Shown here one piece after another: positions 48,385-59,345 of a DNA stretch of 64,000 bases. Source of the stretch: Piper betle (lineage: Eukaryota > Streptophyta > Magnoliopsida > Piperales > Piperaceae); contig JAURVB010014476.1 of NCBI GenBank assembly GCA_033002965.1, forward strand, positions 1-64,000, given 5' to 3'. The position numbers and the translations under genes were made by a program. The notes beneath the pieces were generated by a model. That model searched no databases. It was given only the letters and a program-made list of their open reading frames with translations, and was not told the origin of the DNA. The stretch's first letter is position 1. Each line of letters opens with the position of its first letter.

Positions 48385-50265
48385 ACTCCTCATTCAATTC
48401 CATCAAAATAATGGGAATAGCTAGAACCAATTCAATGGAGTTTTCATACTCCAATTAAATACTTTATACAATTTTTCTTTGAATTATGATCAAAAAATTC
48501 TTCTTTTTATTAAAATAGACAAATTAAATCACGATCTTATAATACGAACAAGAGATCCTTAAAGAAGAAGAGATCTTTCTCGATCAATCTTTTTGCCCTT
48601 ATTCTTCGAGAATAAGAAAAATCATTTTCGAGTTTGAATTTGTTCACGTGGAATTTACATCTTCTATTTATACTTTTACTTTATTTAACTTAACTTAGTA
48701 TACATTTACTTATACTTATACTTATATTTATATTTAATTTAATATGTACTTAATTTAATATTTACTTTCTATTCATCTACTTACTTTATAATTTTATCTT
48801 TTTTTCTTTGATTCTTTATTTCGATTATCTTTCCCTCTCTTTTCTTCTTATTCTCTTTTATCATTTCTTACGTCCCATGAAGCTTTATCATGTAAAATCT
48901 CACCTATTTTCTCATCGAGCAAGGGGGTACAAAGTCAATAAAATTCATTTTTTAATAAAAAATATTATTTGGGTACTACTAATATCGGAAAAGTATGGTA
49001 GCAGGTACAATATTAAAAACACATTTATATAAATCAACATTTAAATAGAATAGATTTTTTTTGAAATTGAATAGAATTTTTTTCCCTAAAAGTCTCCCTA
49101 TATTTATTTAGAGTTAAGAATGGTTACCTTCCAGCCCAACAAAAAACAAAACCGTGTTTTATTTTATATTTTTTACAAATTTTTGCAGAAAACTTTCATT
49201 TTATTTAATTATTTTCGTTGTTTTATATGCAGCTTTTTTTTATGGATTTTTTTAGATTGGTTTCTTTTATGATTGAATTTTTTGGTTTTTTTAAAAATTT
49301 TTTTTCGCAGGTATGCTTTTGCTGTTTCTTTTTTTTTCTTTCAAAAAAAGTTTTACGACTTAAAAATTATTACCGGAAATTTTTTTGTTTTTTTTTGCTT
49401 ATATTAAACATGGTCGTTCTGCAATTTATACTGATTTTTTGCAATGCTGTTAGAAAAATTAAAATTAATTTTTACAAGATTTTTTTGAAAAAATGAACTA
49501 TTTTTGCGTGTTTTTGGCGAATTTTTTGCTTCCTGAATGTTTATTTTTATTTTTATTTTGGGTCTCGAAATTTGTATTGGTGGGCGTTGCTGCTCTTAGA
49601 AAAATAAAATTGATACTTTTTTTATTACAACGCGTTTATATTCTTCCGCAATTGGTGCCTGCATTTTATTATATTCAACCTTTGCATAGGTCTTGGTTTC
49701 TTTGGGTGCTAAAAATGGTTAAAGAAACCACATTTTTCAACCATTAACTGCTATAAACCTAAGATATGAATTTAATTTGTATCAGGAATTTTAGGGAAGA
49801 AATAGGAGGAATCAAGACAATTACGAAGGAGGAGGACATGGACGAAAACCCATGATGGGTGTTTAGGACAAAAAAGCCCGACGGGGCACCAAAGTCAAAT
49901 CCACTCCATACATTGAGATTTACATATTTAAGTAAATGCTAATGAGTTACGGCTTGCAAAGAAGACGATAAACACTAAATATACAGCAACCCACTTCTTA
50001 CAACTGCTTGAATATTTAATACTCATCCGAATTTGTTGTTAGAAAGACAAGCTGGCCTTGATGTGGCGAGTTCTTTCAAGTTGAAATATATGCAGAACTC
50101 AAATCATAGCCGAGCAATTGTGTGGACTAGCGACTAATTAAGTTTGAAGAGTGGTATTAAACAAGATTAAAGAATCCACTTTCTCCAACGTTGACTGTTA
50201 TACTCATCGGAATTTGGGGTGACAGAGATCCTGGCTTGGACGTGGCGTCGCCAACCTTGACTGTT
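48385..50265. other. AT-rich spacer upstream of the O-methyltransferase
   Basis: No gene was recognised. 48390-49030 has the texture of plastid spacer DNA, which I could not confirm. 49080-49750 is T-rich and yields Phe-rich frames without family features. Degenerate copies of the 111-bp promoter unit begin at ~50010 and ~50190 ('tttaatactcatccgaatttg', 'ttggcgtcgccaacc' context). Confidence 0.5.
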
Positions 50266-50700
50266 ATAAAAATTTAATACTCACGGGAATTTGTGGTGAG
50301 GAAGAACCTGGTGAGCATCTGTCTATTTTGATTGTTCACTAAAATTTTATTAGACGAGGAACCCATATTAATTGGCATAAAAATTTAATACTCACTGGAA
50401 TTTGTGGTGAGGAAGAACTTGGTGAGCATCTGTCTACTTTGACTGTTCACTAAAATTTTATTAGACGAGGAACCCATATTAATTGGCATAAAAATTTAAT
50501 ACTCACTGGAATTTGTGTTGAGGAAGAACCTGGTGAGCATCTGTCTACTTTGACTGTTCACTAAAATTTTATTAGACGAGGAACCGATATTAATTGGCAT
50601 AAAAATTTAATACTCACTGGAATTTGTGTCGAGGAAGAACCTCTGTCTACTTCGACTGTTCACTAAAATTTTATTAGACGAGGAACCCATATTAATTGGC
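50266..50700 (+). repeat. 4 x 111-bp tandem repeat abutting the OMT start
   Basis: Units start at 50266, 50377, 50488 and 50599, each beginning ATAAAAATTTAATACTCA and ending 'cccatattaattggc'. The first three are exactly 111 bp. The last is 102 bp, having lost nine bases around 'ggtgagcat'. The array ends 25 bp before the ATG at 50726, so it occupies the core promoter and 5' UTR. Older degenerate units precede it. Confidence 0.95.
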
Positions 50701-50725
50701 ATTTTACAAGTTCTATTCCCCAACC

Positions 50726-52736
50726 ATGGATGATACCGATGAAGAGCTCTTCCAATTCGCTTTCTACCTTGGCACCTCCGCTAGCATCTTGCCGGCGGCG
50801 CTCGTGGCCGCAATTGAGCTCAACGTGCTGCAAATAATCGCCGGATCTGGCCCAGGTGCGCGCCTATCTCCTGCAGAGATTGCAGGCCACCTTCCCACCC
50901 GCAACCCTGATGCCGCGGCGGCGCTCCACCGGATACTACGAGTGCTAGCCAGCCACTCCATCCTTGATTGCTCGATGAGTTGCGAGGGCGAGGCGAAATA
51001 CGGATTGAGGCCGGTGTGCAAGTTCCTTGTCAATGATAAGGATGGTGTCTCCTTGAGTGCCTGGCCACTCTTGCTTCATTGCAAAGCATTTTTAGATAGC
51101 TGGTAAGATTACCCAGCTAAATGATTATAACGCCTATGATTGTATTACATGATTGTTCATTATATTTATCTATGCAAATTAAACACCTTAAAAAAATTAG
51201 ATTTTTTGAACAATAAATCTCTTATTTGAAGTCTCTCATATGATTGTCTCATGACTAAAATTAATTGAATCATTCATTAATTATCTAAACAAGATATGTG
51301 ACATTTACAAGATTAATCACACAGGCATTTACATTTGGTTGGGGCTCCCTATGTATGGTCAAACAAGGCAATCATCCCATCTTCATCTAAACAAACAAAA
51401 ACCGTAGTGTTTTATGTTACATAGCTTGATCTAAATTTTGAAGATTGTTTGTACCCATTTTTTTATTTATAAATATTATCATTAAAAAAACGTACATGTG
51501 TTGTATATAAAACTTAGAGACTTGATCATACACTGGCTTTTTTGTGAAGTTAAAATTCAATATTATTTTATTAAATTGTCATAATTTATTATTCATATTA
51601 TATGTGAAAAGATTAATAAATAGATGCTATATATTGTGAGAATATCTGGGAATAAAAATAGTTGTAATAGTCTATGTTTTGAAACATTTGTAAATGACCA
51701 TTAAGTTTATATTATAACTGGTCCGTATATAATGAGAGAATGAAAGCGAGAGCTTCTAATCTATGAGAATAAATTTAGGGCGGAAAAAAAACAAAGAAAA
51801 AACTTGGCATTACAGAATAGGTTAATCGATTGTTTTTTATTGTTACCTTTCATCAATTTGTCTGTTGAAATCACATCTTTTTTTCATATGAACAGGCAAT
51901 ATATGAAAGATGCGGTTCTTGAAGGGTGCGTCCCATTTGAGAAAGCCAATGACATGCGTTTTTTTCAGTTGCAAGCAGTGAACCCCCAATTCAATGAAAT
52001 CTTCTCCAAGGCCATGGCTGCTCACTCAACTTTGGCAGTAAAAAAGATGCTTGACACATACAATGGATTTGAGGGACTCACTGAGTTGATGGATGTTGGT
52101 GGTGGAAACGGTTCCGCCCTCAACCTCATTGTTTCCAAATACCCACAAATCAAAGGCACAAACTTTGATCTCAAACATGTCATTGAGACTGCACCAAACT
52201 ACCCCGGTAATATATACTCGACCATGCATAATGTTGCGATGTTTGGCGAAATTTTCACTAGTTATATGATTTGCAGGGGTGAAACATGTGAGTGGGGACA
52301 TGTTCGTTAGCCTTCCGAACGCGGAGAACATATTTATGAAGGTAATACGGCTCTAATTGTTGTTTGAATGTTCCATTTTATCGATTGAGTTGCACGTAAA
52401 TCCTAACCTTGTCACTTGTAGCATGTACTACATAATTGGAGCGACGAGCACTGTGTAGAACTCCTCAAGAACTGCTACGCTTCTCTACCAGAAACCGGAA
52501 AATTGATTGTTGTCGATGGAATTGTTGGCCAGGACGTTGATGCTGGTTTGACGGCCAGAAATATCTGTGCTATGGACCTTCTAATGCAACAACTTTTACC
52601 CAATGCAAAGGAGAGGACTAGTAAAGAATTCCAAGACCTGGCCAAAGCTAGCGGTTTCTCACAATTCAAACCTGTCTGCCCCGTCTATGGGTTATGGGTT
52701 ATGGAGTTTCACAAAGAACTACCATGCATGTGGTAG
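50726..52736 (+). CDS. COMT-family (class II) O-methyltransferase, 4 exons, 355 aa
   Basis: SAM-dependent methyltransferase of the caffeic-acid/flavonoid OMT family, expected to be cytosolic. Exons: 50726-51102, 51896-52206, 52277-52341, 52422-52736, all with GT-AG introns, joining in frame to 355 aa, a normal family length. The N-terminal dimerisation domain reads ELFQFAFYLGTSASILPAAL and PDAAAALHRILRVLASHSIL. The exon 1/2 join gives SWQYMKDAVLEG. The SAM loop is LMDVGGGNG and the second motif GDMFVSLPNAENIFMK. The catalytic His lies in HVLHNWSDEHC (family: CHDWSDEH), and KERTSKEFQDLAK carries one flanking Glu; the other flanking Glu (family VAEC) is Asp (VVDG). These changes and MDLLMQQLLPNAKERT suggest a diverged substrate preference, which I cannot name. 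The start is the first ATG after the repeat array; an upstream in-frame TTG is not used. Confidence 0.92.
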
Positions 52737-52791
52737 CTATGTTCGGATCAATTCGGTTACAGCAAGTTGAAATGGATCCGTCGTCACATGT

Positions 52792-52838
52792 AATAAAATG
52801 CAACCAATGCTGCCTCAAGTTTGCTTTTATTGAATAAA
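52792..52838 (+). terminator. Polyadenylation signals of the OMT gene
   Basis: AATAAA at 52792-52797 and again at 52833-52838, 56 and 97 bases past the stop codon, in a T-rich context typical of plant 3' ends. Confidence 0.6.
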
Positions 52839-52841
52839 CTT

Positions 52842-53969
52842 CATATAACTGAAAGTTTACATGAGATTGCTGGGTATCAACAGTAACTAAAAGATTTTAT
52901 GGTACCAGTAACAGGTAAATCTAACCATTCATTTAACTTACATGACTTATTTTTTCAGTTTGGACTCATTAAAGTTTTCTGACATAGGAGGATCAGCAAT
53001 CCCTGATACTAAATTCTTCCTAATTAGTATTTCCACATCAATGAATTTACACAAATTTGTAGATTATCTTTCCACCACATATATATCAAATAAGAAAGTC
53101 GGGTCCGCCAAAATAACGAATCAAATTTAAATTGGCACATTCAAGATCGAATAAAAACCGAACATTGCAATTTGCATATAACAGTTCATTGAAATGAATG
53201 CATCGCTTAACATGAATAATCACAATCGTCAGCATTTGCAATGTACGTCATTTTATTCCAGTTAGACTTGGGCTGACGAGATATTTCTTTATCACCATAC
53301 ACAAACAGAGTGACAAGGTTTTGCACCAAATATATTTGATACAACTTTCAAAAGAAAGGACAACATGGCAACTAAATGTTTTATTTTAAGTGATTACTAA
53401 AAGCCAGCTTTAAAAGTTGTGAGCCATATAAGGAGCTTCCAACATCAGCAAAAAGAAAACCTATTGTGACTACAAGCATGGGCATCGAGCAAATAATACA
53501 AAACATACCATTGGAATACAGAGATTCTCAGACATTGTGAATTTTCAGAGACAGAAAATTTTACAATAGAAGAACAAGTTCTGTGAGTTTGATGACCAAG
53601 GATAACTCTTACATAACAGAAAAGAAACCTTTTCATCATGCATGTGAATCTCAAATATGGGGAATTTGAGAGTGCATTATTAAATATACTGCTGGAAACA
53701 CCCATTTCTCCATATGTAAGGTAATGATAATTAATAGATCTACCTAATTGCCAAATAAAAGAGTGGGAATAACACTCATAAATATGGTTGATGATGACAT
53801 AATATGAGATGTATACCTCGTAAAATGCCTGAAGAGAGATCAAATAGCTGCTTAAAAGAATTCATCTTCAAGCAAATGTGAAGTGTGCCACATACAGGTG
53901 ACACGATCACGAGTTCTCTTACAATAGGCTAGAAATGCATTACCAACCGAGAGATCAATGGCCTCTTTA
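52842..53969. other. Convergent spacer and 3' UTR of DRG2
   Basis: Lies between two convergent genes. The part near 53970 is the likely DRG2 3' UTR. A 132-aa antisense frame at 53445-53843 has no recognisable motif and is probably UTR sequence. Confidence 0.5.
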
Positions 53970-56900
53970 TTATGTTTTTAATGGAGCTTTCTTCTCCCTG
54001 TCAGATATTCGAGCTGGAGCATTAGAGTGAGACTTAAATCTTCCTCTCCCTCCTTCTTCTTTCTCCTGAAAATAAAATATTTCAGCCATTTATCATATGC
54101 TTCATATAAAAAAATGTGAAAATTAGATAGCAGTAAGAGAGGCAATGAAATTTAGTTATAGAATGGCACAGAATGAATAAAATATTGGTACCTTTTTCTT
54201 CACTATCTGAACCACATCCTCATCATGAAGACCATGGGAAAGACCACAATGTTGAGGGTAGTGTCTTGAACTTGAACCCCAAACAAGTACATACTTGACA
54301 TCCTTCACAAGACTCCGGTGTATATGATTACAGAAATCTTCAACCGTGCAGCCACCTCGATCCTGAAAGCAGCAAAAGTGACGGAAAATAACAATCATTT
54401 CTACAAAAATCATAGAAATAAATGAAACTTATATAAAAACTTACCGTTGATAAAACTACAGGATCAGTAAAATCTGGTTGCTGACCTTGTGGCTTCGTGT
54501 ACACCCTCACAAGCCCCATTTCATCCCACATCTTTGCTAGTAACCTATCTAAGTTCAGCTGTATTTCATAAACATATTCATAGTCAGAGAATGAAGTATA
54601 CATTAACGACATTCAGGTAGACATAAATGAAAGGTCAGTTTTGTCACAACTATCTTTGAATCTGAAAGATAATGAATCTTGCCTTCAAATTGCAACTAAT
54701 AACAACAGAGTTTGGTTGCCGAGCCAGATTGTCCACATCATCTATACCAATTACATCAATCTTGTTATAGACATAAATACACTTCATATATTTGCGGTTG
54801 CCTTCAATAACATCAATCAGATCATCCACAGTGGCATCCTCACGAAACAAGACCTAGTTCAAAACCAAACAAATGAGGATAAGCTTCAAACATGTAGGAT
54901 ATGTTCATAGGAAAATTAGAAAAACAAATGCATTAAAAACATGTATACTTCTTAAAAATATCCAAGAAAAGTCACCGCAAAGCAGTACCTCTGCATTGTG
55001 TATTTTATACTCATGTAATATCTGATAGCAAAGCTTCTCATCAACATGGGTCAAAGCTAGTGTGCTATTGAAGGAGATTCCACCAGTCTTCTTTTTTGAA
55101 ATATATCTGCCAACAAGTATATGAAGGCATATAGACATTACAAAGGCATATAGACATTAAAGTATAATCCTAATCACCAACAAAAAAGAAGTCGAATGCT
55201 CTACTCCAGACTGATGATGTCTCCTGGTTATGAAACTGATAAGTCCTATGATTAAGTGTCAAGCTAACCAAATTCCTAAAGATTTATACTTCATACAATG
55301 ACATGGACTCTTACAACAAAACAGAATCCTATAGTCGCAAGGGCATCAGACGATGTCATTTCGACAACGGTCCACTAGTAAATAGGTGTGAACATCAGGG
55401 CATTAGGCACATGGTACTTAAAAGTGTGACCATTCAGACATGAATGTTCAAAATTTGCAACATGTACAAAGGTTGCCAGTGCTTACTCATAAGCAAGGGC
55501 ATCATATAATGAGCGTGAAACAATGAGTGATTGGAAGTGCAAAGAATAACTCTCACCTGAGGAGGTCTCTTGTTTAACCGCAGGCCAACCGCTTCGAGCT
55601 CCCTGGTTAATATCTGGCGATGGCCTTCACTCTACATAAGAAGTCATCCATGAAAAAGGTTCATGGACATAAATGTACATGACATTTACCAATCTATGAA
55701 AAGAAGTGTTGGTAACATAGTTCAAAGGTTCTGAAGAAGTATACCCAATACTTACTTTGGAAGCATCAAGAACCATTAACACAATGTCCGACGACTTGGA
55801 AACAGCAATTACCTGGGCAAGTAACCTTTAGTCAGAACCCATAGATGTTATCTATTATTATGAAGTGTAAGTAGGTAAAGAAGCAGGAGAAGTAGCATAT
55901 AAAATTATTAAATAGATTTACTCAAACAGGAAAGTATTCATTCCTCCTCTGGCATATAGACATAGACATAGAATAAAAGGTTGTGATGAAGGACAACATT
56001 TGATTTCTATTTATGTTTTATTAATTAGGGGTATTTTAAGTCATGCATTAATTGTTTTATTCCTTACATTTTAGTATAAGGGTATATTAGTCATCATAAA
56101 ATTAATTAATCAGGGATTATATTATATAAGGGTCGTCGACATGTATTTTTCCATTATGACTATCGATTGAATCAAGTTGGAGTTTTTTTATCTCTACGTC
56201 GCTGCTTCTTCTTCCCTTGGGATTTGCTACTTTTTGCTTCTTTAAGCTTGAGTATTAAGGATTTGTATGGTTCGTCGTTGAAACCTATATATCTAGTTAT
56301 AGGATTCCATACACAGAACACAAGGTTCCATCAATTGGTATTCAAAGCCAAGAGATTCTCCTGTGTTTTGCACAACAACCTGTATCCAATCTGTTGGCTT
56401 TTTAGCATCACAGATTGTGATTTTACCCTCCCACCACCACCCCAAACACCACAATATACATCCTTTGTTGCTACGTTCAGCAAATTCCAGTCTTGCTAGA
56501 TTTTGTTGCTAACAGATTCATCTTCTACAAGGGCAACATTGACCTTGGCGTTGAGAAATTTGTTGCTGCCCACTTTGATCTCCAACATTGCTGTTTGGGC
56601 CCTTTTCTGCAATTTTCATCCAAGTCAGGTTGCTGTTCCATATAGGTGACATCCATTGCTGCAGGGTTTCTCAAGGCGACTTTGCTATTTGTTTGGCGCG
56701 TTTGCTGGACAGTTATTTGTGGCTGCCATTGGTAATATCAAATGGGTCTTCAGGCCACATCTCTACTTATTCTTTGAAGCCATACAGATCTGGTAATAGC
56801 TGCATTAATTGATCTTCTTTCAACCAAGGGAGACTAATGAAGAACAATATTTAATTTCTATTTCTGTTTTATAATTAGGGGTATTTTAGTCATGTATTAA

Positions 56901-58175
56901 TTGTTTTATTTCAGAAGTTTTAGCATAAGGGTGCATTAGTCATTATAAAATTATTTAATCAGGGAATATATTATATAGGCGTCATCAACATGTGTTTTTC
57001 CACAATGACTGTTGATTGAATAAAGTTGGAGTTTTTTTCATCTCTACGTTGCTGCTGCTTCTTCCCTTGGTATTTGTTACTTTTTGCTTCTTTAAGCTTG
57101 AGTATTAAGGATTTGTAGGGTTCGTCGTTGAAACCTATAGATCTACTTATTGGATTCCATACACGGAACACAAGGTTCCATCGGGTTGATTACGCAAAAT
57201 CATGTGATAATAGTGTGAATCCAGTGATCTTAATTATTTGAGATTAAATGGTAGAGTAATTGCTCTGGGAGAATATCAAAAAGTACCAAACTACAAACAC
57301 TTCAATACCTAAATGTTATGGTATTGCCATATATAGAGCAGCAAGATATTTAGAAAGTCAATTTAATCCTAATCAATGTAAATAAATAAATAAATATATA
57401 TATATATAAATACCTGTCTACCACGCCCTTTTCCTTCGGAAGCTCCTTCAATGATCCCAGGAAGGTCAAGAAGCTGAATCTTTGTGTCATTATAATGAAT
57501 AATACCTGGAATGCAGGTAAGAGTGGTAAACTCATATGATGCAGCCTCCGAATGAGTTCCAGTGAGTAGAGTCAGCAGTGTTGACTTCCCCACACTAATG
57601 ACATACGCAAGTAATATATCCTAAGTCAGTAGTGCCATGAAACAAAATCTTGCTTCCATTCGAAAATGAAAAAAACCCTCCAGAACATCAAGAATCCAAT
57701 TAAAACGCTTCTATAAGCCACACCAACCTTGGAAACCCTATAAGCGCAACACGACCATGGCCGAACTTTGTAACCTCAAAACCCTCACCAGCACCACTAG
57801 AACCCTATAGCATAAACTGAAAAAAACTGTAAACCGATAGTTGAGGTAAATAAAATTATTTCAAACATATAGTTTAAAGTGGAAAGTGGGAACCACTCAT
57901 TAAAGTAATAAAGATTATATTTTTTTATTTTTCCAAACAAACATTTAAAAACAAACCTTGGGAGGCTCTAGCAGCTGAGTCCTCAATTTAGCTAGCTTAG
58001 CTTTTAGCTGCCCAAGATGGTACTCTGTGTATATCATAAATTTTTCAAACTGAAACTACACAAACGTTTATTACATTTAAAAAAAAGCAGTAGGTGCGAC
58101 ACCACCTGTGGCTTTATTCTTCTGGGTACGAGCCATCTCGGCTTCAATTTCCTTGATCTTCTCGATGACGCCCAT
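53970..58175 (-). CDS. DRG2: DRG2-type developmentally regulated GTP-binding protein, 11 exons, one frameshift
   Basis: Conserved Obg/DRG GTPase, thought to act in the cytosol with translating ribosomes. Exons (minus): 58175-58106, 58024-57957, 57804-57728, 57594-57414, 55812-55756, 55631-55557, 55106-54989, 54853-54683, 54558-54445, 54362-54192, 54065-53970. It opens [19 protein letters not shown]1 is GFPSVGKS (exons 3/4), G3 [10 protein letters not shown]4 [11 protein letters not shown] and G5 SCNLK. The TGS domain runs from [14 protein letters not shown] to [11 protein letters not shown], and a basic tail [15 protein letters not shown] follows. GGISFNST points to DRG2 rather than DRG1. Exon 7 is 118 nt where 120 is needed: the A run encoding KKKK is two bases short, so the frame breaks into a stop. 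All other exons are intact, so this could be an assembly error or a recent null. Intron 8 uses a GC donor. Intron 4 holds a TRIM. Confidence 0.92.
55979..55983. repeat. Left TSD GGTTG of the TRIM
   Basis: GGTTG at 55979-55983 is repeated at 57184-57188. Confidence 0.93.
55984..57183 (+). mobile_element. TRIM retrotransposon in DRG2 intron 4 (1200 bp)
   Basis: Two direct repeats of exactly 349 bp (55984-56332 and 56835-57183) bracket a 502-bp interior. A PBS-like TGGTATTCAAAGCC follows the first LTR (56335-56348), close to the initiator-tRNA-Met site. A purine tract (AACCAAGGGAGAC) precedes the second LTR. The 5-bp TSD is perfect (GGTTG). LTR ends have each decayed by one base: the left LTR is TGATGAAG..CCATCA, the right LTR TAATGAAG..CCATCG. 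The interior has no retroviral motif; its 74-110 aa frames are spurious. It lies antisense to DRG2. Many differences between the LTRs suggest an old insertion. Confidence 0.95.
57184..57188. repeat. Right TSD GGTTG of the TRIM
   Basis: Second copy of the 5-bp duplication, directly after the right LTR. Confidence 0.93.
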
Positions 58176-58443
58176 TTTCGCACGATAATTATACTAGCAG
58201 CTAAGATATAGTGAAAGGAAAACGACGATCATCTACCGTAAAGTAATGAGCTGAATGATGTTTAGGGAAAAAAAGGAAATGATCATTTTTTCCCCATAGC
58301 GTGAGATTGGCGGGGCGTAAAGATTCAACCTGCCCGATTACTTGACTCACCTCTTCCCTGCTTCCTGCGTCTTCTTGCCGCCGCGACGGCGTTGCGGCTC
58401 GCCGGAGATAGATGAGAATAGCAAAGTTGGAGGAAGCCGATGG

Positions 58444-58451
58444 TTAGGGTT
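58444..58451 (-). promoter_or_regulatory. Telo-box in DRG2 upstream region
   Basis: Minus-strand AACCCTAA, ~270 bp upstream of the DRG2 ATG, beside a GC-rich presumed 5' UTR. Telo-boxes are common in promoters of plant translation-related genes. The role here is inferred. Confidence 0.4.
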
Positions 58452-58479
58452 AACGAGGGAGAGAGTATGATAGTTTTTT

Positions 58480-58849
58480 TTATGCATGCCACCTAAGAGA
58501 TCCCATGGATACGCCACGCACATTTGGCCCTGGCGCTTTTCGGCATACGCTCAAGTAGGCACACCGGTGGATTTTCAAGCTAAGTCGAATGGCCATGCCT
58601 ACCCTCAACGCTCTAGGTAGGGTAAAATGTTTTGGGATGGATTTCTGATAGGCTGAAAGCCTTAGTCATAATAGCTGTAAAAATTAAAATCATACATTAA
58701 ATTAGATTAGAAGTAAGTTATTCAATTGAACCGATTTATCAAAAATCGGATAAGAATTAGTTTACTTAAATCGACTAAAATTGGTGGAGTTATATAACGT
58801 ATTAAGAACTTATTATAAGGCAATTTTGATGGGTTATTAGTTATATAAT
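58480..58849. other. Spacer upstream of DRG2
   Basis: No gene or repeat terminus was recognised. The part next to 58480 may be the distal DRG2 promoter. Confidence 0.4.
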
Positions 58850-59345
58850 ATATCATTGTGATGTTATAGTGTGTATTATATTTTATAAATTTTTTATATT
58901 TCTAAATTTTGTATAAGATTTATCATGAAATAGTTATTATTTTTGATTAGGTCAGAGTCCGAGTCAATTTTTATTTACTATATTGTCACCGACTTATTTT
59001 TCCCTCCTTATGTTTATCTCTCCCCCTCCCCCTAAAACCCTCAATGCGACCCCGATTCACATCACCAACATAACCCCCGACCGCTGCACCACCACCAATC
59101 AACGCGTCCTCCATCTTTTGCCCGCCCGCCACCTGATCTCCACAATTTGGAGAAGGCTGTCAGCTCTGCACCCTTTACAAGCAATTCTGATGTCTCTGTT
59201 ATGAAGATCTCGTTGTCCCTCTATTACTGTGTGTTGTCGCTGAAACAAGCCGAAGGCTGCCGTTTGGGCAACCCCTAGCTAGGGCACCACTGCCCAACTC
59301 CAATCGCCATCCCCCTGTCCCCCTATAGCTGCGTCGTCCCTCCAT
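58850..59345 (+). mobile_element. Decayed LARD-family LTR fragment
   Basis: Reverse-complement LARD landmarks appear in order: 'tttttatatttctaaattt', 'tttatcatgaaatagttatta', the module core 'gagtccgagtcaattttta' at ~58950, 'actatattgtcacc', then a C-rich block with 'ccccctaaaaccctc' at 59020-59345. This matches the order in 41600-41100. The borders and any TSD are lost. Confidence 0.6.

Noticed and set aside
49218..49747. Phe/Leu-rich frames suggestive of membrane proteins
   Set aside because: T-rich DNA encodes Phe/Leu by composition. No homologue-like motif, and they fall in a spacer.
50266..50700. Possible CRISPR-like array
   Set aside because: The units are contiguous 111-bp tandem copies with no unique spacers, in a plant nuclear promoter.
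50696..50725. Upstream extension of the OMT by ten residues
   Set aside because: It begins at TTG, not ATG, and reads repeat-array sequence. The ATG at 50726 gives the family-typical N-terminus.
50764..51033. Antisense 89-aa frame in OMT exon 1
   Set aside because: Shadow of a GC-rich coding exon on the other strand.
56167..56499. 110-aa frame in DRG2 intron 4
   Set aside because: It spans the TRIM LTR, PBS and interior and has no protein motif.
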